From Chryseobacterium sp. (GTDB taxonomy: Bacteria; Bacteroidota; Bacteroidia; Flavobacteriales; Weeksellaceae), in contig NZ_VOXE01000001.1 in the NCBI RefSeq assembly GCF_008014695.1, positions 702,528-766,527 on the forward strand: 64,000 bases of DNA, given 5' to 3'. The first letter of the stretch is position 1. Each line of letters starts with the position of its first letter. Below are positions 8,259 to 15,968 of the stretch, piece by piece. The notes under the pieces were generated by a model. The model saw nothing but the letters and a program-made list of their open reading frames with translations, searched no databases and was not told the DNA's origin. The position numbers were made by a program, and so were the translations under genes.

Positions 8259-10708
8259 TTCCGGAGTCTTTTTTTCATGGCTTCGGTTTTAAGCCTCAAA
8301 ATCCTTGCCGAGAGTTCTTCACTGCTCAGACTTTGGCGCATGCTGTCGACTTTAATCGGGAAACTGAGCGGCGTAAAAGCATTCGACTGTTTCACAATGA
8401 TCCGGCTGTCGTGAATCCTGCTGAATGCCTGTGCAAGCCTCGCTTCATCGATCTGCTGGAAGAATACTTCTGCATAGGCCTGTTTCAGCAGCAGGTTCTG
8501 CGGATCATAATCCTCGAGCACATTGAAGATGAGCCCCGCTGAAGACTGCAGGTTTTTATTGTTCTTCTGCTGTCCCGGATAATTTCGGATGACCATTCCA
8601 GAGATCACGGCAATGTCACGAAATTTCCGTCTGGCCATTTCCGTGGAGTTCACCGAACTCAAAACATCCTTGATCAGATTTTCCTTGTTGAGTATTTCCT
8701 GAATATTGCTGTCATCCACCGGAATCTCGAGTTTTGAGAACAGTTCAAAGCCGTAATCGTTCATGGCCATCGAAAAAGAGATGGGGGAAATCCTGGAGAT
8801 TCGGTAGGCCACGAGTGCGGCCATGATCTCGTGCAGAAGCCTCCCTTCAAAAGGATACATGAAGAGATGGAACCCTTCACGCGTTTTTATCTTTTCCACC
8901 AGAAACTCATCCTCTTTCGGGATATGGGAATTTTCCTGCTGGCTGACGAGGAGCGGATGCAGGAATTTCAGCTCTTTTTCGGAAGATTTGGCATCGAGCG
9001 ATTCTGACAGTTTCTGCCTTAAAAAACCACTCAGGGAAGAGGACAGCGGCAGTCTTCCGCCCAGATAACTCGGGACAATGGCTTTTCCGGAAGAGTTGCG
9101 GACATATACCGTCATTTCCTTTATATGCGAAACTTCGAGCACTCTTCCGGCCAGAACAAAACGGTCATTCTTCTTGAGCTTCGAAATGAAATATTCCTCG
9201 ATCATTCCGACATAGCCACCGCTGAAAAATTTCACCTTCATCATCGAATCGCTTACAATTGCCCCGATGTTAAAGCGGTGCAGCATCGCAATCCTGCGCG
9301 AAGTGACTTTATACAAACCATCCTCCACCACGACCTTGTGGTATTCTTCATAGTTCTTCAGTTTTCCACCTACGGTAATGAAGGAAAGGATCCAGTTCCA
9401 GTCTTCCGGCGTGACTTCCCGGAAAGCGTGGGTCCGTACAATCTGTCGGTACGTTTCCTTTTCTTCGAAACCCATCCCCACGGCCAGTGTCATGACGAAC
9501 TGAAGCAGCACATCGTAACACAGCACCAAAGGCTCCCGCGGTTCAATCCGGTTCTGTTTCACGGCTTCCTTTAAAGCGGCAACTTCAATGAGTTCCAGAG
9601 AATGGGTCGGAACGAAATAGATTTTCGAAGTTTCATACGGCGAATGCCCGCTACGGCCGGCGCGCTGCAGGAAACGTGCGATCCCTTTGCTGGAACCGAT
9701 CTGAATGACCGTATCCACCGGCTTAAAATCGACGCCCAGATCCAGTGAAGAAGTGGAAATCACGGCTTTGAGGTATCCCGAAGACAGGTTTTCTTCAATC
9801 CAGATGCGGATGTCTTTATCAACAGAACTGTGGTGAATAGCGATCTGTCCGGCAAAATCGGGATGCACGGTCAGCAGAACCTGATACCACATTTCCGCCT
9901 GGCTGCGCGTATTCGTGAACACCAGAGTCGTGTTGCTCGCGAGGATGATCGGAATGATCTTATCGGCGAGTTTGGTTCCCAAATGACCGGCCCACGGAAG
10001 GATTTCAAGATCATCGGGAAAGACCGAACGGATCTCGATCTTCTTTTTCTCCTTTGCGACTACTTTTGTCTTTTTGAGATCATACGGAATCAGTACTTCC
10101 ATGGCCTGATCCAGATTTCCGATCGTGGCCGTTATTCCCCATATCCTGAGGTCTTTGCGATAGCTGAAAATGCGCGACAAGGCCAGTTCGGTCATGACGC
10201 CGCGCTTGGAACTGAGGAGTTCATGCCATTCATCTACAACGATGCACTGCAGGTTCTTGAAGAAATTCAGGTGATTTTTCTGTGCCAGCAGCAAATGGAG
10301 ACTTTCGGGCGTGATGATGAGAATGTCGGGCATCTTTTTGGTCTGCTTCGCCCGGATGTCTTTAGGCGTATCGCCGTTCCTTACGTCCACTTCCCAGTCG
10401 AGGCCGATTTCTTCGAGTGCTTCGCTCATGGCTTTGGCAATATCCTTTGCAAGGGCACGAAGCGGCGTGATCCAGAGCAGTTTCATGCCGTGCTTATACT
10501 GTTCCGGGTGATTCATGAAATCGATGACGACCGCCAGAAATGCGGAAAAGGTCTTTCCGAAACCGGTTGGTGCGATGACCATCCCGGAGTAATTTCGGGA
10601 ATATTTGCACCAGGTTTCCGCCTGAAAACCGAAAGGTTCCATGTTCTTGGATTCCATCCATTTGTGAATGATCTGATAGCCGTCGGAATTCCGGAATTTC
10701 TCGGTCAT
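8255..10708 (-). CDS. Ligase-associated DNA damage response DEXH-box helicase (Lhr-type)
   Basis: This 817-residue superfamily 2 helicase has all core motifs: VIAPTGFGKTFSAFL (Walker A), LWITPLRALAKDIAKAM (Ia), CIVVDEWHEL (DEWH, motif II), IWGITATIGN (III), STSSLDLGVDFKPVDTVIQI (V) and FLQRAGRSGHSP (VI). The long C-terminal part is the Lhr winged-helix/Lhr-core region. These enzymes move 3'-5' along single-stranded DNA and unwind DNA or RNA-DNA hybrids. The gene is third in the four-gene repair operon, downstream of the ligase and overlapping pdeM. Confidence 0.93.
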   Translation of the reverse strand: MTEKFRNSDGYQIIHKWMESKNMEPFGFQAETWCKYSRNYSGMVIAPTGFGKTFSAFLAVVIDFMNHPEQYKHGMKLLWITPLRALAKDIAKAMSEALEEIGLDWEVDVRNGDTPKDIRAKQTKKMPDILIITPESLHLLLAQKNHLNFFKNLQCIVVDEWHELLSSKRGVMTELALSRIFSYRKDLRIWGITATIGNLDQAMEVLIPYDLKKTKVVAKEKKKIEIRSVFPDDLEILPWAGHLGTKLADKIIPIILASNTTLVFTNTRSQAEMWYQVLLTVHPDFAGQIAIHHSSVDKDIRIWIEENLSSGYLKAVISTSSLDLGVDFKPVDTVIQIGSSKGIARFLQRAGRSGHSPYETSKIYFVPTHSLELIEVAALKEAVKQNRIEPREPLVLCYDVLLQFVMTLAVGMGFEEKETYRQIVRTHAFREVTPEDWNWILSFITVGGKLKNYEEYHKVVVEDGLYKVTSRRIAMLHRFNIGAIVSDSMMKVKFFSGGYVGMIEEYFISKLKKNDRFVLAGRVLEVSHIKEMTVYVRNSSGKAIVPSYLGGRLPLSSSLSGFLRQKLSESLDAKSSEKELKFLHPLLVSQQENSHIPKEDEFLVEKIKTREGFHLFMYPFEGRLLHEIMAALVAYRISRISPISFSMAMNDYGFELFSKLEIPVDDSNIQEILNKENLIKDVLSSVNSTEMARRKFRDIAVISGMVIRNYPGQQKNNKNLQSSAGLIFNVLEDYDPQNLLLKQAYAEVFFQQIDEARLAQAFSRIHDSRIIVKQSNAFTPLSFPIKVDSMRQSLSSEELSARILRLKTEAMKKRLRK

Positions 10709-10737
10709 GTGGGTTTTAAGCAGTCAAAATCTGACTT

Positions 10738-12318
10738 TTATTTGATGAGTTTTTTGATTTCTTCAATATCATCGATCTCTTCCACGGTTTTGTCTTTCCG
10801 CCAGCGGACAATCCTGGGAAAGCGCACCGCTACCCCGCTTTTGTGGCGGCTGCTGAAACCTATGCCTTCAAAAGCGATCTCGAAGACGAGTTCAGGTTTA
10901 ACCGTGCGGACCGGACCGAATTTCTCAATTGCATTCTTGTTCACGAATCTGCTCACTTCCATGATCTCCTTATCGGTAAGTCCCGAGTAGGCTTTGGCGA
11001 TGGTCACGAGATTCCCGCCGCTTTTTACCGCAAATGTATAATCGGTGTAGTAGCTGCTCCGTCTTCCCGATCCCTTCTGCGCATAGATGAGGACCGCATC
11101 AATCGTGAGCGGACTCACTTTCCATTTCCACCAGTCTCCTTTTTTCCTGCCGGCGTGGTAGTGGGAATTTATTTCTTTCAGCATGAGGCCTTCGGAATTG
11201 TTGTCCCGTGATTGCTCACGGATCTCAGTGAGCTCCTCCCAAGTTTCTGTATCTACGATTTCTGAAATCAGGATGTTTCCGGTCGGATGGTCTTTGATGA
11301 GGCTTTCCAGGAGCAGCCTTCGCTCTGTGAGGGGTTTTTCACGGAGATCCTCCCCTTCCAGTTCCAGGATATCGTAGACGAATATCTTTACCGGGAGTTC
11401 TTCGAGCATCTTCTTCGGAATGGTCTTTCGGTTGAGGCGTTTCTGAAGTTCATTGAAATTCATTACCTGACCGTCTTTCACGACGAGAATTTCGCCGTCG
11501 ATGACAAAATTGCCGGTCATTTCATTCAGGGCGGATACGACTTCCGGAAACTGTTCGGTGACGAGTTCCTCACCGCGGGACCAAATGAAGACCTCCTCAT
11601 TCCGTTTGATGAACTGCCCACGGATGCCGTCCCATTTGTATTCCGCCTGCCAGTTTTGGCGGTCGCCGAGTTCTTCGATCTCCTTTTCAAGCGGATACGC
11701 GAGACAGAACGGATAGGGTTTGGAATCATCGGGATTGATATTGGTTCCCTGAATGAGGTTTTCAAAATCTTCTTCCTCGATCTTCCATTTTCCCATGATG
11801 CTGTGCATCAGAATATTGGCGTCGATGCCCGAATATTTGGAGAGGGCGTTGATGAGCAGTTTCTTCGATACGCCAATGCGGAAGCTCCCGCCGATGAGTT
11901 TATTGAATATAAAACGTTCGAGGTGGTTGAGTCCGTTCCAAGATTCCAGCACGTAGGCTTTCTTCTCCTCATCAGTCAGATCCTTCAGGGCAATCAGTTC
12001 TGCCATCCATTGGGTGAGGGTCTTTTCGATGGTTTCATTCGGATTGGGCAGGATCAGGGATAAGGTTTCACCCAAATCACCCACTGAAGAGTACGATTCC
12101 ACAAAAAGCCATTCGGGAAGCCCGGTGATTTCGAGTGCCCATTGTTTCAGAAGATTCGTATTGACAGGTCTTTTGGGTCTTTTTCCTGTAAACAAAGCCA
12201 GAAACCACAAACGGTCACTTGAATTGGCCGTCTGCAGGTAATACACCATTGCATCCACTTTTGCATTGGTCTTGTTCGTACTGTCGAGGGTATTGATGAG
12301 TTGGGCAAAATCTTTCAT
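10738..12318 (-). CDS. ATP-dependent DNA ligase (damage-response type)
   Basis: The 526-residue ligase has an N-terminal DNA-binding domain, an adenylation domain with the nucleophile Lys in AEYKWDGIRGQFI (KxDG), FVIDGEILVV (motif III), EGLMLKEINSHYHAGRKKGD (motif IV) and WWKWKVSPLTID (motif V), then an OB-fold with VAVRFPRIVRWRKDK. It seals nicks using ATP and is additional to the NAD-dependent LigA that bacteria use for replication. It starts five bases after the exonuclease gene ends. Confidence 0.93.
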   Translation of the reverse strand: MKDFAQLINTLDSTNKTNAKVDAMVYYLQTANSSDRLWFLALFTGKRPKRPVNTNLLKQWALEITGLPEWLFVESYSSVGDLGETLSLILPNPNETIEKTLTQWMAELIALKDLTDEEKKAYVLESWNGLNHLERFIFNKLIGGSFRIGVSKKLLINALSKYSGIDANILMHSIMGKWKIEEEDFENLIQGTNINPDDSKPYPFCLAYPLEKEIEELGDRQNWQAEYKWDGIRGQFIKRNEEVFIWSRGEELVTEQFPEVVSALNEMTGNFVIDGEILVVKDGQVMNFNELQKRLNRKTIPKKMLEELPVKIFVYDILELEGEDLREKPLTERRLLLESLIKDHPTGNILISEIVDTETWEELTEIREQSRDNNSEGLMLKEINSHYHAGRKKGDWWKWKVSPLTIDAVLIYAQKGSGRRSSYYTDYTFAVKSGGNLVTIAKAYSGLTDKEIMEVSRFVNKNAIEKFGPVRTVKPELVFEIAFEGIGFSSRHKSGVAVRFPRIVRWRKDKTVEEIDDIEEIKKLIK

Positions 12319-12323
12319 GCAGC

Positions 12324-13361
12324 CTATTCTTTTGTGAGGATTTCTTTTTCCTCCAGTTCTTCGTCACCGAAAATGGTCTGAAGTTCTACGGCATCGATTC
12401 CGAGTTCATTCAGATATTTTGAAAAAACAGCGGTCTGACCATGGGTCACATATACCTTTTCCGCTCCAGTGGCTTTCACCGTATTGATCAGTCCGTTCCA
12501 GTCGGCATGATCGGAAATGGAAAATCCGGCATCTGCAGAGCGCCACCTTCTGGATCCACGCACCTGCATCCAGCCTGAACAGATGGCCGTGGCGCGTTCC
12601 GGGATTTTTTTGATGACATTGGAATCAAACAGGGCCGGCGGCAGGATGACGATCTCTCCTTTTACCTCCTTGATGTTATCGATGAAATTCACCGTTTCAT
12701 AGTCAGGAAGGTCGATGCCCACGGATTCAATCCCTTCATTGAGCCGCGCGATGGACTGGTGCACAAAAATTTTTCCGCTGCCTTCCACCGATTTCATGAT
12801 TCGCTGGGCTTTCCCCAAAGAATAGCCGATAAAGACAGAGGTTTTTCCGTTGCTGCGGTTTTGTTCCACCCAGGACTGCATGAGTTCCGAATACGCTTCC
12901 GGTTTCAGCCAGTTGTAAATGGGCAGCCCGAAAGTGCTTTCGGTAATGAATTCATTGCATTTTACGAGTTCAAAAGGCGTTGAAAGCCCGTCGTCATCCG
13001 TTTTATAATCACCGGAGAAGACAATGACGTAGCCTTTGTACTCCATTCTGATCTGGGAGGAGCCGACGATGTGACCGGCGGGAAAAAAGGAAACCTTTAC
13101 GCCGTTGATGCTTATCTCTTCGGCATATCCCAGACTCTGGACTTCGATATCCTCCCCGATCCGGAGTTTTAAAATAGGTTTTGTGTAATGGTGACAGAGG
13201 TATTTCTTCATCCCCCATCTTGCGTGGTCGCCGTGACCGTGGGAGATGACCGCCATATCCACCGGTTTCCAGGGGTCGAGATAAAATTTCCCCGGGATGC
13301 AGTAGATACCTTTGTCGGTAAAGCGGATGAAAGTTGGGTTTTTCACAAAAAGTTTTTGCAA
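12324..13361 (-). CDS. Ligase-associated DNA damage response exonuclease (metallo-beta-lactamase fold)
   Basis: The ~345-residue beta-CASP-type nuclease has VISHGHGDHARWG (HxHxDH zinc motif), FFPAGHIVGSSQI, VIVFSGDYKTDDDG and the later SDHADWNGLI and VYVTHGQT motifs. It is the 5'-exonuclease partner of the ligase/helicase/PdeM set. The longest start is TTG at 13361; a GTG at 13346 is also possible, and family members usually begin close to FTDKGIYC, so the true start is uncertain. It is the first gene of the operon. Confidence 0.9.
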   Translation of the reverse strand: MQKLFVKNPTFIRFTDKGIYCIPGKFYLDPWKPVDMAVISHGHGDHARWGMKKYLCHHYTKPILKLRIGEDIEVQSLGYAEEISINGVKVSFFPAGHIVGSSQIRMEYKGYVIVFSGDYKTDDDGLSTPFELVKCNEFITESTFGLPIYNWLKPEAYSELMQSWVEQNRSNGKTSVFIGYSLGKAQRIMKSVEGSGKIFVHQSIARLNEGIESVGIDLPDYETVNFIDNIKEVKGEIVILPPALFDSNVIKKIPERATAICSGWMQVRGSRRWRSADAGFSISDHADWNGLINTVKATGAEKVYVTHGQTAVFSKYLNELGIDAVELQTIFGDEELEEKEILTKE

Positions 13362-13371
13362 CAGAAGCCAA

Positions 13372-13652
13372 AATTAAGCCAAATGGGAGCAGGAAATGAT
13401 GAGTTTATCCATTGCAGCTACTCATTCAGCTTCGCAAATTTTTCAGATGAAGTACATGATTCCCTTTTCAGGCACTCCCATGCACTAAGGTGGCTTTAGA
13501 GTGGGAGTTGGTATACTTAAGAGTAGCTTCTCCTCTAAGCCGGTTTTGGTAAACGCCTGGATTCAGATGGAAAAATTTCATCGGTTTTTGCCCCGGCCCT
13601 GAAGGGTGACCGATGAAATTTTTTATAACTTTAATTTTAAAAAACAAAGACT
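13372..13652. other. Intergenic region with first palindromic repeat
   Basis: About 280 bases separate the divergent exonuclease and DUF559 genes. Apart from the repeat at 13566-13625 it holds only a short imperfect inverted repeat around 13467-13505 (ctcccatgcac ... gtgggag). No gene is supported. Confidence 0.5.
13566..13625 (+). repeat. Palindromic interspersed repeat, copy R1
   Basis: The arms aaatttcatcgg and ccgatgaaattt flank a core with ggccctgaagggtga, itself a small hairpin (ccctgaaggg). The copy ends 27 bases before the DUF559 start codon. Confidence 0.85.
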
Positions 13653-14057
13653 GTGAAAAAGATAAGACCTCATCGCGACGACGGAATGTGGAAGGGCGCT
13701 CCGAAAGAGGGTTTCGCTAAAGCGTCAGTGCTGCGGAATAATCTTACCAAAAGTGAAGCACTTCTCTGGGAGAGACTGAGGCAGGGACAATTCAAAGGAT
13801 TAAAATTCAGAAGACAGCATCCTGTCCATATTTATATTGCAGATTTCTACTGCCACAGATACCAATTGATTATCGAAATTGACGGCGCCTATCACAACAC
13901 TCCGGAACAAATCCCGAAAGATGGCAGACGAACGAAAATCCTGGAAGAACTGGGTTTGGTTATTATCAGATTTACCAATCTGGAGGTGGAGACCCATATG
14001 GAACGAGTTCTGGAGCAAATCGGTGATAAAATCGAAGAATTGAAATCTCAAACGTAA
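13653..14057 (+). CDS. DUF559 (Vsr-like) endonuclease-domain protein
   Basis: The 134-residue protein consists almost wholly of a DUF559 domain: LTKSEALLWERLRQ, GLKFRRQHPVHIYIADFYCH, LIIEIDGAYHNTP, DGRRTKILEELGLVIIRFTN. The family belongs to the restriction-endonuclease-like fold related to very-short-patch repair nucleases; the Asp in ADFYC and Glu/Asp in EIDG are the likely metal ligands. Translation begins with GTG; the next ATG is 11 codons in and would cut conserved residues little. The gene sits between copies of the palindromic repeat with almost no spacer, which suggests a link between nuclease and repeat. Cellular role unknown. Confidence 0.85.
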   Translation: MKKIRPHRDDGMWKGAPKEGFAKASVLRNNLTKSEALLWERLRQGQFKGLKFRRQHPVHIYIADFYCHRYQLIIEIDGAYHNTPEQIPKDGRRTKILEELGLVIIRFTNLEVETHMERVLEQIGDKIEELKSQT

Positions 14058-14080
14058 ATCGCCTGACCACCAAAGGGAGG

Positions 14081-14131
14081 AGTTGAAAAATTTCATCGTT
14101 TTGCCCAGTTCCCTACTTCGGAAGGTCAGCA
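14081..14131 (+). repeat. Degenerate palindromic repeat copy
   Basis: The left arm gaaaaatttcatcg and the core ttgcccagttcc...cggaaggtcagc are kept, but the right arm is lost. It immediately follows the DUF559 stop. Confidence 0.55.
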
Positions 14132-14145
14132 TAAAAGGATGTACC

Positions 14146-14203
14146 GGTGGAAAATTTCATCGGTTTTTGCCCCAGCCCTGAAGGGTGACCGATGAAATTT
14201 TTA
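14146..14203 (+). repeat. Palindromic interspersed repeat, copy R2
   Basis: The copy has both arms and the core gccccagccctgaagggtga. It begins the left composite repeat, which recurs at 18261. Confidence 0.85.
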
Positions 14204-14347
14204 ACGTGATTCAGGAAAGAATACAAGGACCTGCCTGTGTGGTAGAAAGTTTCCAACTGGCTCCCTTCAGGGCGGGGCATTCCAGGTGGAAAATTTTCAG
14301 CGGCTTTGTCCAACCCTGCCGGTCAGAATCAGTATACAAGGCTGGCG

Positions 14348-14403
14348 GGTGGAAAATTTCATCGGCTTGGCCCCAGCCCTGAAGGGTGACCGATGAAATT
14401 TTA
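14348..14403 (+). repeat. Palindromic interspersed repeat, copy R3
   Basis: Both arms and the core are present; the loop reads cttggccccagccctgaagg. Confidence 0.85.
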
Positions 14404-14565
14404 ACGTGATTCAGGAAAGAATACACGGACCTTCCTTCAAAGCAGGTAACGTCTCCGGATCCAGAAAATTTTCCAGGTGGCTCCCTTCAGGGCAATCCAG
14501 GTGGAAATTTTCAGCGGTTTGCCCGTCCCTTTTGGTCGACAGGGTGAGCATTAAAAATGGGTGAC

Positions 14566-14624
14566 AGTCAAAAAATTTCATCGGCTTGGGCCCGGCCCTG
14601 AAGGGTGACCGATGAAATTTTTAA
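14566..14624 (+). repeat. Palindromic interspersed repeat, copy R4
   Basis: Both arms are present with core gggcccggccctgaagggtg. It lies 58 bases before the PepSY stop codon. Confidence 0.85.
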
Positions 14625-14681
14625 TCAGGTCAGGGAAAAAAACACGAACACTCTCATCACGTTGGGTAAAGGATTCTTATT

Positions 14682-15899
14682 TCAGGCGGGTGTTCTTTTT
14701 ACTTTGTTCCTACGGCCCCACCAGACCAGAAATCCGGTCACCGGCAGGGAAGCGCAGGCGAGACTTACGATAAAGGCCAGGATTTTTCCCCATATCCCGA
14801 GGATGGCACCTACATGGATGTCATAGTTTGCAGCAACGTACTTCTGTCCAAAGTCTTTTGTTTGGTGAGGTCGGTTCTGCAGCATTTCGCCTGAATTCTC
14901 ATCAAAAATAATCTGGTGGTTGATGTAGTAGGAATAATCCAGCTGTTTTACAAAAACCTCGTAGTTCGGATGTTCGTGATCATCGATATGCGGATGCCCG
15001 AAATCAATACTGTATGCAGATACGGTGGGATACAATTCCTCCACCTTTGCGGCAATTTTATCCAGGGTGCCGGCATTACGCATTTCTTTCGGGGCGGTGG
15101 TTTTGAAATGTGAATAATCAGGATAGGCCGTATTTCCGCCTGAAAAGAGGAAGTACATGAGCGACTGAATGAAGAGAAAAGAATAAAAGAGACCAGTTAT
15201 GGCCGCGATAAGCGCGAGAAAAGACGCATAAAACCCCACAATGCTGTGAAGATCGTAGTTCTTACGGCGCCAGCTTTTTATGTTCTTCCAGTGAAACCAA
15301 AACCGCTGTTTACGGGCCTTTTTATTTTTGGGCCACCAGAGGATGATTCCGGAAATAAGCATAAAAAGGAAAATGAATACCGGAATTCCAACGATGTATT
15401 TCCCCCACTCCGACTTCAGGAGGAAACTCCAGTGGATGAATTTCACAATATTGAAGAACCCGTTCTTTTCATCCTGTACCGAGAGTACTTTTCCGGTAAA
15501 GGGGTTTACATAAGCGGTTTTGTAGATGACGAACTCATCAAAGTAATTCCAGGCTTCGGGATTATTTTCGTAGTAATAAAATTTGTAGGTCTTGGATTTG
15601 TCCAACGGAATATCGACCCAGTGAAGCGGGAATGTTTCACCTGTCTGCTCATTCACTTTTTCTTCCAGAACCCTCAGGGGCAGCGTTTTTTTTGTTTCAA
15701 TACCGGACTCGGCGTGAAAATGGTAATCTTTCCGAAGAAGGTTCTGCACTTCATCCTTAAAGACATAGAGTGCGCCCGTAATGCTGACGATGAATACAAT
15801 GAGACCGATGCTGAGACCGAACCACAGGTGCAGTTTGCCGGCCCATGTCTTTATGAATGATTTTTTTGAAGTTCTGATATGGTGAAGTTTTTTTCTCAT
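14682..15899 (-). CDS. PepSY domain iron-uptake membrane protein
   Basis: The start MRKKLHHIRTSKKSFIK at 15899 places a basic stretch before the first membrane helix (WFGLSIGLIVFIVSITGALY). The ~405-residue protein has about four membrane segments: that one, YIVGIPVFIFLFMLISGIIL, FLALIAAITGLFYSFLF and a last one ILAFIVSLACASLPVTGFLV. Between them lie periplasmic PepSY regions. Such proteins sit in the inner membrane and are thought to reduce or release iron from siderophores; here the gene follows a TonB-dependent siderophore receptor by about 70 bases. An iron-regulated operon is likely, though I cannot point to a Fur box. Confidence 0.85.
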   Translation of the reverse strand: MRKKLHHIRTSKKSFIKTWAGKLHLWFGLSIGLIVFIVSITGALYVFKDEVQNLLRKDYHFHAESGIETKKTLPLRVLEEKVNEQTGETFPLHWVDIPLDKSKTYKFYYYENNPEAWNYFDEFVIYKTAYVNPFTGKVLSVQDEKNGFFNIVKFIHWSFLLKSEWGKYIVGIPVFIFLFMLISGIILWWPKNKKARKQRFWFHWKNIKSWRRKNYDLHSIVGFYASFLALIAAITGLFYSFLFIQSLMYFLFSGGNTAYPDYSHFKTTAPKEMRNAGTLDKIAAKVEELYPTVSAYSIDFGHPHIDDHEHPNYEVFVKQLDYSYYINHQIIFDENSGEMLQNRPHQTKDFGQKYVAANYDIHVGAILGIWGKILAFIVSLACASLPVTGFLVWWGRRNKVKRTPA

Positions 15900-15968
15900 T
15901 TTGATGTGGAAAAACCGGAAGCAACGGTATGCCACCACTTCCGGAATATTAAAACTGATAGGAATGTT

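Larger units (their letters stand above)
14146..14403 (+). repeat. Composite direct repeat, left copy
   Basis: The unit is palindrome, gtggtagaaa spacer, half-element (ggtggaaaattttcagcggc), gtatacaaggctggcgggtg, palindrome. The same order, orientation and nearly the same sequence returns at 18261-18519, with small indels and substitutions. The PepSY and TonB genes lie between. Confidence 0.8.
14058..14681. other. Repeat-only intergenic region
   Basis: This stretch between the DUF559 and PepSY genes consists of full and partial copies of one repeat family (listed separately) joined by a second recurring unit containing gtggtagaaagtttccaac and ggctttgtccaaccctgcc. No coding sequence is supported. 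Confidence 0.75.

Noticed and set aside
13566..14624. CRISPR array
   Set aside because: The repeats are palindromic, irregularly spaced and separated by related rather than unique sequence, and no cas gene is seen.
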